From Winogradskyella sp. J14-2 (GTDB lineage Bacteria > Bacteroidota > Bacteroidia > Flavobacteriales > Flavobacteriaceae): 64,000 nucleotides of DNA. Location: positions 1,426,001 through 1,490,000 of the forward strand of contig NZ_CP019388.1 in assembly GCF_001971725.1 (NCBI RefSeq), read 5' to 3'. The notes under the pieces are model-generated. The model made no database searches, was not told the DNA's origin, and saw nothing but the letters and a program-made list of their open reading frames with translations. The position numbers were made by a program, and so were the translations under genes. Positions 8,514 through 16,634 of the stretch are shown here, in pieces. Numbering within the stretch: the first letter of the stretch is position 1; the number at the start of each line of letters is the position of its first letter.

Positions 8514-9956
8514 ATGAAAACAATACAATATATACTATCCGTTTTTAGTTTTTTGATAATTACCAGTTGTACTGAAGATTTTGAAGAGATCAATACCAAC
8601 CCTAATTCGCCAAGTACGGTACAACCCAGTTTGTTGTTAAGACAGGTGATTTATGATTTTGGTGAAAATATGAGCTATGAAGGTTTTGTTGCTGGAGACT
8701 TATTAGCACAACACAGGACGGCTCTGGACTTTAATCTTTTTGATCGGCACGATTTAAAATCACCACAACTTGGAGGCAATCCCTGGCCAGTATTCTTCAC
8801 CAATTTAAGAGATAATGAAATTATTCTCAACCAGGCAAGAACGACAGAAACCAATGCTGTTTACGAAGGACCAGCACTTATTTTAAAAGCCTATATGGCA
8901 GCTGGTTTAACCGATTTATTTGGTGATGTTCCTTATTTTGAAGCCTTTAATGGTATTGAAGGTACCGTAACACCGGCTTACGATAAGCAAGAAGACATCT
9001 ACCTAAATGAAAATGGCATTTTAGATAATTTAGATAAAGGCATTGCAGCCATTGAAGCTTACAGCGATGTCATTCCGCTGGAAGGTGACATTCTTTTTAA
9101 TGGAAATCTTCAGGCGTGGATAAAATTTGCCAATGCACTAAAAATAAAACACCTGTTGCGTATTTCAGATAAGGTCGATGTTTCAAATGAACTTCAAGCA
9201 CTTTTTAACGATGGTAATTTCATTAGTACAAATAGTGAAAATGCCATTTTCAACTTTACAAACACAGACCCAAACAGCTTTAGATTAGCCCAACTTCGTA
9301 TTGGAGACTTTAATAATTTTGTGTTGTCTGAAACTATGGAAGCTATTTTAAATGATCTCAACGACCCAAGAATGGCGACATTATTTAGACCATTTGCTAA
9401 TTCTACCACCAACGAATTCAACGGTCTTTTAAACGGTATTGATGCGTCTTCGACATCTATAGCCTTGGCAGATTATTCTCTAGCCAGTTCAGCTTTTAGA
9501 GAAGACACCTCTACACTAGATGCCAATTTTATCACTGCTTGGGAAGTTCATTTTGCATTAGCAGAAGCGGCTGAAAAGGGATATATTTCTGCAGATGCAC
9601 AAACACTTTATGAAACTGGTGTTGCCTTAGCTTTTGAATATTGGAACACCGAATTACCGGCTAACTACCTCTCTGGCTCTGCTTCGTATAATGCAACTGG
9701 TACAAATCCTATTGAGCAAATTATAACCCAGAAATGGATTGCAAGTGTTATTAATGGTTATGAAGGTTGGGTAGAATACAGGCGCACGGGTTTTCCACAG
9801 TTAAGAACAATCTCTGCGAGTTTAAACAATGACCTTATTCCTATAAGAATGCCGTATCCTGCAGAAGAAGAAGCTTTAAATTCTGAAAACTACGCCGTTG
9901 CAGCCTCAGAAACCAATAACAATAGTATTAACGTCCCTGTTTGGTGGCACGAATAA
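8514..9956 (+). CDS. SusD/RagB-family surface lipoprotein (SusD-like_2 type)
   Basis: Cell-surface lipoprotein of 480 residues that forms the lid of the preceding SusC transporter. The lipobox is ITSC at about residues 17-20, followed by acidic residues (TEDFEE) that favour surface export in Bacteroidota. The TPR-like helical core includes LILKAYMAAGLTDLFGDVPYFEA, and the C-terminal NGYEGWVEYRRTGFP is typical of the SusD-like_2 subfamily. The spacing after susC is 10 bp. The symporter gene starts 5 bp after its stop, so SusC, SusD and the inner-membrane carrier are probably co-transcribed, giving a complete two-membrane uptake route. Confidence 0.93.
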   Translation: MKTIQYILSVFSFLIITSCTEDFEEINTNPNSPSTVQPSLLLRQVIYDFGENMSYEGFVAGDLLAQHRTALDFNLFDRHDLKSPQLGGNPWPVFFTNLRDNEIILNQARTTETNAVYEGPALILKAYMAAGLTDLFGDVPYFEAFNGIEGTVTPAYDKQEDIYLNENGILDNLDKGIAAIEAYSDVIPLEGDILFNGNLQAWIKFANALKIKHLLRISDKVDVSNELQALFNDGNFISTNSENAIFNFTNTDPNSFRLAQLRIGDFNNFVLSETMEAILNDLNDPRMATLFRPFANSTTNEFNGLLNGIDASSTSIALADYSLASSAFREDTSTLDANFITAWEVHFALAEAAEKGYISADAQTLYETGVALAFEYWNTELPANYLSGSASYNATGTNPIEQIITQKWIASVINGYEGWVEYRRTGFPQLRTISASLNNDLIPIRMPYPAEEEALNSENYAVAASETNNNSINVPVWWHE

Positions 9957-9961
9957 AATAT

Positions 9962-11305
9962 ATGAGCGCAATTAATTGGCAGTGGCTACTTATTATTTTG
10001 TCTAGTGTTATTCTCTTTTTGTTATCGCCTTTAGCGAAGACTACAGAACAGTTTTTTAAAGCAACGCATAATAAGAAGGCACCAAACAGTTTAGTACTTA
10101 TGGGTAGTCTTGTGATTTCATGGATTTTTGCCAAGAGTATTACAAACGCTGCCAACCTTGGTCTTAGTTTTGGGTTGGTAGGCGGAGTAGCTTATGCTGG
10201 TTATTACCTCTCTTTTGCTGTTGCTGGAATTGTACTTTACAAGATTAGAGTTGAAGGCAAATTCAACAGTATTCATCATTTTTTAACTTCAAAATTTGGT
10301 AAAGGTGCTATGGCCCTTTTCTCCGTTTTAATTGCCATAAGGCTTTTTAACGAGGTTTGGAGTAACACAATGGTAATTGGCAGTTACTTTGGTGATATTG
10401 GCAGCAGCAGTTACTATTGGGCCATCATCATTTTTACACTACTTACCTTAGCTTATGCTATAAAAGGTGGACTGAGCAGCTCTATTTTTACCGATGTGAT
10501 TCAGATGGTATTGTTTGGTATTTTGCTAATTGTTATTCTTTGGAATATCTTTTCGGTAAAAGATTTTACCATAAACAAAGTGCTGCATTCTGGAACTTGG
10601 AGTTTTGAACTAGGTTTAAACCTATTATTTGCAGCCTTAATACAATCGTTTAGCTATCCATTTCACGATCCGGTTTTAACCGATCGTGCATTTATTAGTT
10701 CGCCCAAAGTTACCCAAAAAAGTTTTCTTTGGGCAAGTCTTCTTGGCGCACTATGTATTATTTTGTTTAGTATTATTGGCGTGTTTGCCCAGCACCAAGG
10801 CCTGAAAGGGCAAGCAGCAGTAGAGGTTGGTCAGTTTTTTGGTATTATTGTTTTACTCGTTATCAACTTTATTATGATTACATCTGCCGCATCAACCTTA
10901 GACTCTACCTTTTCATCGTTTTCAAAACTCTTGGTTATAGATTTAAGAGCCATTAACAATTTAAGCTTTGGTCGCCTATCTATGGTAATAATAGCTATTC
11001 TTGGCACCTTACCTGTTTTCTTGGATGCAGAAATCTTATCGGCCACAACTATTTCTGGAACAATGGTTATTGGGTTAACACCTGTTTTTATTTTCTGGAA
11101 AAAAAATGTACCCAAAATTAGTTTCTTTTTAAGTGTTACAACAGGAATTATATTTGGGTTTTTATTAATTTTTGAAAGCTTTCCAAATAGTCTAATTTTC
11201 ACAAGCGGAAACTATGCCGATTTGCTTTGGGTAAATATCTGGGGCATTAGTTGTTGTATATTGTTTTATTTATTACCATTATGGATAAAAAAATTAAAAA
11301 CTTAG
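9962..11305 (+). CDS. Sodium/solute symporter family (SSS) permease
   Basis: Inner-membrane carrier of 447 residues in the SSS family (PutP/SGLT-like fold), probably using the Na+ gradient. About 12-13 hydrophobic helices are visible, starting with WQWLLIILSSVILFLLSP. A conserved-looking loop includes SFSYPFHDPVLTDRAF, and ITSAASTLDSTFSSFSK is the usual Na+-site helix (Ser/Thr-rich). The ATG at 9962 is preferred over an in-frame start at 9941 that would overlap susD. Its last 25 bases overlap the start of the metallophosphoesterase gene, evidence of tight operon packing. The solute is unknown. Given its place after SusCD it may import the same compound from the periplasm. Confidence 0.88.
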   Translation: MSAINWQWLLIILSSVILFLLSPLAKTTEQFFKATHNKKAPNSLVLMGSLVISWIFAKSITNAANLGLSFGLVGGVAYAGYYLSFAVAGIVLYKIRVEGKFNSIHHFLTSKFGKGAMALFSVLIAIRLFNEVWSNTMVIGSYFGDIGSSSYYWAIIIFTLLTLAYAIKGGLSSSIFTDVIQMVLFGILLIVILWNIFSVKDFTINKVLHSGTWSFELGLNLLFAALIQSFSYPFHDPVLTDRAFISSPKVTQKSFLWASLLGALCIILFSIIGVFAQHQGLKGQAAVEVGQFFGIIVLLVINFIMITSAASTLDSTFSSFSKLLVIDLRAINNLSFGRLSMVIIAILGTLPVFLDAEILSATTISGTMVIGLTPVFIFWKKNVPKISFFLSVTTGIIFGFLLIFESFPNSLIFTSGNYADLLWVNIWGISCCILFYLLPLWIKKLKT

Positions 11306-12108
11306 GGACGCTAAACGGAAAAATACTACTCTTTGGTGGTGTTTATAGTAATCTTCAAGCCTTAGAAGCTTTAATTGAAGTAGCAAAGCAAGAAGATATT
11401 CCATCAGAACATTGTATATGCACTGGCGATATTGTTGGCTATTGTGCCCAACCAGAGGAAACCATTCAAACCTTTAAAAACTGGAATCCGCACAGTATTG
11501 TTGGCAATGTAGAAATTCAACTAACCAATAATGAAGATGATTGCGGCTGCGATTTTAAATCTGGTTCTCGCTGTGATAACTTCTCTCAACAATGGTACCC
11601 TTATGCTAAAAGTAAAGTTTCGAAAAATGCTCTGGGTTATTTAGGGAGACTGCCCGATTACATAAAATTCACCTATAACAATTTTAACGTTTTTGTGGTT
11701 CACGGATCCTATTCAAATGTTTCAGAATATATTTTTAAATCCACACCTTGGGATGTAAAACAAGAGACTTTTTACAAGACAAACAGTGATATCATTGTGG
11801 CAGGACATTCTGGATTACCATTTATAGATGCAAAAGACAACAAAACCTGGATTAATCCTGGCGTTATTGGTATGCCTGCCAACGACGGAACTACTGAGGT
11901 TTGGTATGCCATTTTAGACGATAGCACAAAACCGTATTGCATAAATTTCCGTAAGTTAGCATACAACCATACACTGACAAACCGGTTGATGCTAAATGGT
12001 TTGCTCCCTAAGTCTTATGCCAAAACTATCATCGATGGTATTTGGGACAATATGGAAATTTTACCAAATGAAGAGCAACGATTGCAAGGAAAACTAATAG
12101 AACTGTAA
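11281..12108 (+). CDS. Metallophosphoesterase in arsenosugar cluster
   Basis: YfcE/calcineurin-like phosphoesterase of 275 residues. The metal-site motifs are altered at the front, GGVYSNLQALEAL replacing the usual GDxHxN, but the rest is present: TGDIVGYCAQPEE, GNVE, VVHGSY and VAGHSGLPF. A Cys cluster, DDCGCDFKSGSRCDNF (about residues 81-96), is unusual in this family and could bind metal or an arsenical. The chosen start (MDKKIKNL, 11281) overlaps the symporter gene by 25 bp; the longer frame from 11251 would overlap more. In this cluster it could remove a phosphate from a phosphorylated arsenoribose intermediate, which is inferred from position alone. Confidence 0.82.
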   Translation: MDKKIKNLGTLNGKILLFGGVYSNLQALEALIEVAKQEDIPSEHCICTGDIVGYCAQPEETIQTFKNWNPHSIVGNVEIQLTNNEDDCGCDFKSGSRCDNFSQQWYPYAKSKVSKNALGYLGRLPDYIKFTYNNFNVFVVHGSYSNVSEYIFKSTPWDVKQETFYKTNSDIIVAGHSGLPFIDAKDNKTWINPGVIGMPANDGTTEVWYAILDDSTKPYCINFRKLAYNHTLTNRLMLNGLLPKSYAKTIIDGIWDNMEILPNEEQRLQGKLIEL

Positions 12109-12138
12109 GGTTAACTAAATTCATTCAACTAACAAAAA

Positions 12139-12633
12139 ATGAGAATTTTCTTCACATTGTGTTTTATCGCTTTAAGTCTCATTGGCAACTGCCAAAAGGA
12201 TATTAAGACCTTACTAGAAAAACACAACAAAGGAGATATTCCGTATATATCGGTTCAAGAATTGGCAATGCCAAAAACTGAAGCTGTAGTGCTCGATGCC
12301 AGAGAAACAATCGAATTTGAAACTAGCCACATTGAAGATGCCATCCACGTTGGCTATAACGCGTTCGACTTAGATATTGTGAAAGAGAACGTTCCAGACA
12401 AAACCTCAAAAATCGTAGTATATTGCTCATTAGGCATTCGCTCAGAACATATTGCCGAGCGATTAAAAAATGAAGGGTATACCAATGTATTCAATTTATT
12501 TGGTGGTATTTTTGAATGGAAAAATAATGACTTTGTGGTTTACGACCAAAATAATGAACCTACAGAAAATGTGCACGCATTCTCTAAAGCATGGAGCAAA
12601 TGGCTCTTAAAAGGAAATAAGATATATGACTGA
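12139..12633 (+). CDS. Exported single-domain rhodanese
   Basis: 164-residue rhodanese-domain protein with an N-terminal signal peptide (MRIFFTLCFIALSLIGNCQ). The active-site loop is YCSLGIRSEHIA with the nucleophilic Cys at about residue 95; LDARETIEFETSHIEDAIHV and NLFGGIFEWKNN are the usual flanking motifs. The six-residue loop is the sulfurtransferase type rather than the longer phosphatase type. It would act outside the cytoplasm as a thiol or sulfur carrier. Rhodaneses are known to occur near arsenic genes, and it may thiolate or reduce an arsenical, though nothing in the sequence proves that. It overlaps the next gene by 8 bp. Confidence 0.88.
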   Translation: MRIFFTLCFIALSLIGNCQKDIKTLLEKHNKGDIPYISVQELAMPKTEAVVLDARETIEFETSHIEDAIHVGYNAFDLDIVKENVPDKTSKIVVYCSLGIRSEHIAERLKNEGYTNVFNLFGGIFEWKNNDFVVYDQNNEPTENVHAFSKAWSKWLLKGNKIYD

Positions 12634-13255
12634 TGCCCTTGTAATCGTTTTTGTAAAAAACATAAAATTAGGAACTGTAAAAACCAGATTAGCAAAAACC
12701 ATAGGCGACTTTGGTGCTTTTGAGGTATATACCGAGTTGGTAAAGATTACCGAGAAAGCCACAGCAAATCTGCCTATAGACAAACGTATTTATTTTTCTG
12801 ACGCTATTGTCGACTCTCAATGGCCTAATGATTTTAAAGCCGTTCAAAAAGGTTTTGATCTCGGCGAACGTATGTGCAATGCTTTTAAAGATGGATTTAG
12901 AAATGGGTATAAAAAAATAGTGTTGATTGGCTCAGATTTACCAAACATTAACTCAAAACATATTGAAAATGGTATAGAAGCCTTAGAAAAGAATGAGGCG
13001 GTGTTTGGTCCGGCACAAGATGGCGGCTACTATCTCATAGGCCTTTCAAAACTGCATCCATCCATTTTTCAAAACAAACCCTGGAGCCAACCCAATCTCT
13101 TAAATCTTACGTTGCAAGAGTTACATAATAGCAATATTAAAGTCGCTACTTTAGATACCTTAAATGATATTGATACTTATGAAGATTTAATCGCTTCAGA
13201 TTTTTATAAAAACAACCAAAAATTACAAGAAAAAATACAACAGCTCAATGATTAA
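12626..13255 (+). CDS. TIGR04282/DUF2064-family arsenosugar cluster transferase
   Basis: 209 residues with a complete DUF2064 signature: VFVKNIKLGTVKTRLAK (nucleotide-binding loop, about 5-24), GERMCNAFKDGF, IGSDLPNI (metal-binding Asp), FGPAQDGGYYLIG and LNDIDTYEDL. The family is named as an arsenosugar biosynthesis glycosyltransferase, but its fold and the KTRL loop resemble nucleotidyltransferases such as CofC and MobA. A role in making an NDP-activated arsenoribose from the phosphorylase product is therefore as plausible as glycosyl transfer. It overlaps both the rhodanese and the phosphorylase genes by 8 bp, so these three are almost certainly translated together. It is the intact counterpart of the degenerate copy at 4555. 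Confidence 0.88.
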   Translation: MTDALVIVFVKNIKLGTVKTRLAKTIGDFGAFEVYTELVKITEKATANLPIDKRIYFSDAIVDSQWPNDFKAVQKGFDLGERMCNAFKDGFRNGYKKIVLIGSDLPNINSKHIENGIEALEKNEAVFGPAQDGGYYLIGLSKLHPSIFQNKPWSQPNLLNLTLQELHNSNIKVATLDTLNDIDTYEDLIASDFYKNNQKLQEKIQQLND

Positions 13256-14060
13256 ACAAATAACCGAAAGCACCGATTATCTTAAGAATAAAGGTTTCGA
13301 CAAACCTGAAATTGGAATTATTTTAGGCACAGGATTAGGTCAATTAATTAATGAGATAGATATAAAAGCAGAAGCTAGCTATAATCACATACCAAATTTT
13401 CCGACTGCCACGGTAGAGTTTCACAAAGGCAAATTAATCTATGGAAATCTTGAAGGTAAGAATGTCGTTGTTATGCAAGGGCGTTTTCATGTTTATGAAA
13501 GTTACACGCTTCAAGATGTAACGTTTCCTGTAAGAATTATGGAAAAACTAGGTATAAATACCTTATTGGTATCTAACGCTGCTGGTGCTGTGAATTTAGA
13601 TTTTAAAAAAGGTGAACTCATGGTTATTGACGACCATATTAATCTTCAAGGCAGTTCGCCATTGGCTTTTAAAGGTGTTTCTGAATTAGGAGAACGTTTT
13701 GCAGATATGAGTGCTCCATATGATACAGAAATTATCTCGAAGTTTGAGGCCATTGCAAAGGCAAATAACATTGCACTGCATAAAGGCATATATGCCTCTG
13801 TTGTAGGGCCTCAGCTCGAAACTAGAGCAGAATACCGAATGCTAAAAATTATTGGTGCAGATGCGGTAGGAATGAGCACAGTACCAGAAATTATCGTTGC
13901 TAATCATTTAGGGTTAAAGGCTGCTGCTGTATCAGTGCTAACCGATGAGTGCGACCCAAGCAATCTAAAACCAGTAAATATTGAAGAAATTATTGAAATG
14001 GCTAAGAAAGCAGAGCCTGGTATGATTATGCTTTTTAAAGAATTAATTAAAACACTATAA
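13248..14060 (+). CDS. Purine nucleoside phosphorylase (trimeric type)
   Basis: 270-residue type-I purine nucleoside phosphorylase, which splits nucleosides with phosphate to base plus ribose-1-phosphate. Visible motifs: GIILGTGLG (phosphate loop), MQGRFHVYESY, VSNAAGAVN, GPQLETRAEYRML with Glu191 (human Glu201) and GMSTVPE. The purine-selecting position of human PNP, Asn243 in ITN, aligns with Asp233 here (LTDECDP), as in methylthioadenosine phosphorylase (TDYDCW). That predicts preference for 6-aminopurines, that is adenosine-like substrates. Within an arsS cluster this fits removal of adenine from the dimethylarsinoyl-adenosine made by ArsS. The specificity call is inferred from alignment by eye, and Bacteroidota relatives should be compared. 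Confidence 0.92.
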   Translation: MIKQITESTDYLKNKGFDKPEIGIILGTGLGQLINEIDIKAEASYNHIPNFPTATVEFHKGKLIYGNLEGKNVVVMQGRFHVYESYTLQDVTFPVRIMEKLGINTLLVSNAAGAVNLDFKKGELMVIDDHINLQGSSPLAFKGVSELGERFADMSAPYDTEIISKFEAIAKANNIALHKGIYASVVGPQLETRAEYRMLKIIGADAVGMSTVPEIIVANHLGLKAAAVSVLTDECDPSNLKPVNIEEIIEMAKKAEPGMIMLFKELIKTL

Positions 14061-14063
14061 CAG

Positions 14064-14091
14064 AATAAGCTTCTCATTGCTATTGCTTATT
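14064..14091 (+). other. Inverted repeat between phosphorylase and desaturase genes
   Basis: AATAAGC and GCTTATT form a 7-bp stem with a 14-base loop, starting 3 bases after the phosphorylase stop and ending 2 bases before the next ATG. There is no T-run, so it is not a normal terminator. It could limit translation of the hydroxylase gene or stabilise the upstream mRNA end. Confidence 0.3.
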
Positions 14092-14093
14092 GT

Positions 14094-14987
14094 ATGGACA
14101 AATATATAGACATTATTAAAAATTCATATTCAGGCTATTGGAATTACCTAAAGCACGAGCTTATTGACCTCTATCATTGGGATAATTATTTTTATGGACT
14201 TATTATAATTTCTGTTGTTGTTTGGTTGCTCGAAATTGCATTTCCTTGGAGAAAAAATCAAGCTATATTTAGAAAAGACTTCTGGCTAGACACGTTTTAT
14301 ATGTTTTTTAATTTCTTTCTATTAAATCTCATTATTCTTATCGCGCTCTCTAATACCGCAGCTGAATTTTTTAATGACATTTTAGCAACAGTTGGGTTAT
14401 CTGTTAAGCGTTTTGAACTATTTAATGTAAACCAACTACCAAAATGGCTCGGGCTTTTCATTTTTTTTATAGTAGCCGATTTTGTACAATGGAATACACA
14501 CCGCCTACTCCATAGATTTGATTGGTTGTGGAATTTTCATAAAGTACACCATAGCGTTAAAGAAATGGGATTTGCAGCGCACTTACGCTACCATTGGATG
14601 GAACCCGTTGTTTATAAATCATTACTCTACATACCCATTGCAGTTATTGGTGGTTTTGATGCGCAAGATGTAGCTATTGTTCACTTTTTTAATATTGCAA
14701 TTGGTCATCTTAACCATGCCAATTTGGGTTGGGACTACGGTTTTTTAAAATATATTTTTAATAATCCTAAGATGCATATTTGGCATCACGCCAAAGAATT
14801 ACCTCAACATGTAAGGTATGGCGTAAATTTTGGACTAACCTTGAGTCTTTGGGATTATCTTTTTAAAACCGATTACATTCCGCATAACGGAAGAGATATA
14901 GAACTTGGGTTTAAAGGTGATGAACATTTTCCAAAAGATTTTGTGCACCAAGAGTTGTATCCTGCTTTCTCAAAAAAGCGAAAATAA
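14094..14987 (+). CDS. Sterol desaturase / fatty-acid hydroxylase family membrane protein
   Basis: 297-residue integral membrane di-iron oxygenase. The His motifs that hold the two irons are all present: HRLLH (about 140), HKVHH (about 152), HLNHANL (about 205) and HIWHHAKE (about 225). Four or so hydrophobic helices surround them (for example YGLIIISVVVWLLEIAF near residue 40). Such enzymes hydroxylate or desaturate lipids or sterol-like substrates. It lies on the same strand within the arsenosugar run, 33 bp after the phosphorylase gene. Whether it acts on an arsenolipid, a membrane lipid or an unrelated compound cannot be told. Confidence 0.88.
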   Translation: MDKYIDIIKNSYSGYWNYLKHELIDLYHWDNYFYGLIIISVVVWLLEIAFPWRKNQAIFRKDFWLDTFYMFFNFFLLNLIILIALSNTAAEFFNDILATVGLSVKRFELFNVNQLPKWLGLFIFFIVADFVQWNTHRLLHRFDWLWNFHKVHHSVKEMGFAAHLRYHWMEPVVYKSLLYIPIAVIGGFDAQDVAIVHFFNIAIGHLNHANLGWDYGFLKYIFNNPKMHIWHHAKELPQHVRYGVNFGLTLSLWDYLFKTDYIPHNGRDIELGFKGDEHFPKDFVHQELYPAFSKKRK

Positions 14988-15008
14988 TCCTTAAGCATCC
15001 CTAGAAAT

Positions 15009-15737
15009 ATGAAGTATCTTTTAGTGTTAACAATTACAGTCTCAACTATTCTGAATTTGACTATGTCTAATGATAATTTAGTATTTAATGACCTTTTTAA
15101 TCACTCTAAATGGAATACTCTTGTGAACGACAACGTATCAAATAATGGACAGGTAGATTACAGCAGTTTTAAAACTAATAATGCTGATTTGCAAGCTTAT
15201 ATAGAGGCGCTTCAGGACCATTACCCAAATGTTGAAAATGCTTCAAAAAATGAAAAATTAGCCTACTGGATTAACGCTTACAACGCATTGACAATAGATT
15301 TAATAATTAAAAATTTCCCTTTAAAAAGTATCAAGGACATAAAAGATCCTTGGGACCAGCGCTTATGGAAATTTGGAGACAAATGGCTAACACTAAATGA
15401 GATTGAACACAACATTCTTCGTAAAATGGACGAACCTCGTATACACTTTGCCATTGTCTGTGCCTCAGAGTCGTGCCCAAAACTTCAAAATACAGCTTTC
15501 ACGGCAGATAATTTAGAAGAACAACTTACCAAGGCCACTAAGGAATTTTTGGCTGATGAAACCAAAAACAGCATTTCAGAAAACGACTTAAAACTCTCTA
15601 AAATTTTTAAATGGTTTAAAAAAGATTTTGAACAAGGTGGTAGTCTTATCGATTTTTTAAATCGCTACTCAGACATTACCATTTCAGATAACGCCAAAAA
15701 AAGCTTTAAAAATTATAGTTGGGAATTGAACGACTAA
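15009..15737 (+). CDS. DUF547 domain protein
   Basis: 242-residue protein with an N-terminal hydrophobic segment (MKYLLVLTITVSTILNLT) that looks like a signal peptide. The DUF547 core is visible: EKLAYWINAYNALTIDLI, followed by RIHFAIVCASESCPKL with Cys residues near 150 and 154, and LKLSKIFKWFKKDFE. The Asn/Cys/His-rich arrangement resembles a papain- or transglutaminase-like fold, although DUF547 has no settled biochemical role. Its neighbours on both sides belong to the arsenosugar set, and I recall DUF547 genes near arsS in other genomes, so it probably belongs to the operon. It starts 21 bp after the hydroxylase gene. Confidence 0.85.
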   Translation: MKYLLVLTITVSTILNLTMSNDNLVFNDLFNHSKWNTLVNDNVSNNGQVDYSSFKTNNADLQAYIEALQDHYPNVENASKNEKLAYWINAYNALTIDLIIKNFPLKSIKDIKDPWDQRLWKFGDKWLTLNEIEHNILRKMDEPRIHFAIVCASESCPKLQNTAFTADNLEEQLTKATKEFLADETKNSISENDLKLSKIFKWFKKDFEQGGSLIDFLNRYSDITISDNAKKSFKNYSWELND

Positions 15738-15769
15738 AACTCTTCACCAAATTTTTCCGTAGATAGGCT

Positions 15770-16510
15770 ATGATTAGCATAATAATACCTGTACTTAACG
15801 AAGCCGAAAACATCGGTAAGTTATTGCTGTATCTTAGGGAAAATTCCGATTCTGAGAACATCTCAGATATCATAGTTGTAGATGGTGGCAGTAGTGATGG
15901 TACCAAAGATATTGTATCGCAATTTATCTCTTCTAGAGATTATCAAGATTCTGAAAAAAGTTTAGAATTGACAAATCAAATAACTGTTAAGCTACTCAGT
16001 TCGCCAAAAGGCAGAGCCAAGCAAATGAACTTTGGCGCCAAATATGCTAAAAGTGAAATTTTATATTTTCTGCATGCTGATTCGTTTCCACCCAAACATT
16101 TTGACCGATACATTATCAACGAAGTAAGAAAGGGAAACGAGGCAGGCTGTTTTAGGATGCAATTTGAAAGTAACCATTGGTGGCTTAGATTAGCAAGTTG
16201 GCTAACGCAATTTTCTTGGCGTGCTTGTAGAGGCGGAGATCAGAGCCAATTTATTACAAAATCACTTTTTGACGAGATTGGTGGTTACAATGAAAATTAT
16301 ATTATTTATGAAGACAACATATTAATTAACGAGCTCTATAAACGTAAGCAGTTTGTAGTTATTAACAAAACACTAAGAACCTCAGCTAGGCTGTATAAAG
16401 AAGTAGGTATTTGGAAATTACAATACCACTTTTGGACAATATATGTAAAACGCTGGTTTGGTGCTTCTCCTGAAGAGATGTTGGCTTATTATAAGAAGAA
16501 CATCGTGTAA
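15770..16510 (+). CDS. TIGR04283-type family 2 glycosyltransferase
   Basis: 246-residue GT2 enzyme (GT-A fold). MISIIIPVLNEAENI is the N-terminal nucleotide-binding strand, VVDGGSSDGT holds the first acidic cluster, SPKGRAKQMNFG and LHADSFPP carry the metal-binding DxD-equivalent, and RGGDQSQF plus YEDNILINELYKR supply the acceptor-side motifs. The combination GRAKQMNFGA/HADSxPP is characteristic of the TIGR04283 arsenosugar-associated family. There are no membrane helices, so it should be cytoplasmic or peripheral. It is the last gene of the cluster (33 bp after the DUF547 gene; 124 bp to the next gene). It most likely joins an activated arsenoribose to an acceptor such as glycerol or a glycerol phosphate, a role inferred from family and context. 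Confidence 0.9.
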   Translation: MISIIIPVLNEAENIGKLLLYLRENSDSENISDIIVVDGGSSDGTKDIVSQFISSRDYQDSEKSLELTNQITVKLLSSPKGRAKQMNFGAKYAKSEILYFLHADSFPPKHFDRYIINEVRKGNEAGCFRMQFESNHWWLRLASWLTQFSWRACRGGDQSQFITKSLFDEIGGYNENYIIYEDNILINELYKRKQFVVINKTLRTSARLYKEVGIWKLQYHFWTIYVKRWFGASPEEMLAYYKKNIV

Positions 16511-16634
16511 AGATTATCTTTTACTCCACCAGCACTGAGCTATTTAAAGTAGTGCACATTTTATAGTTTAATCGTACAATAACGGTATTTTACTGTACAA
16601 ATAGTTAACTTTAGTGATACTAACTTAGTATCTC

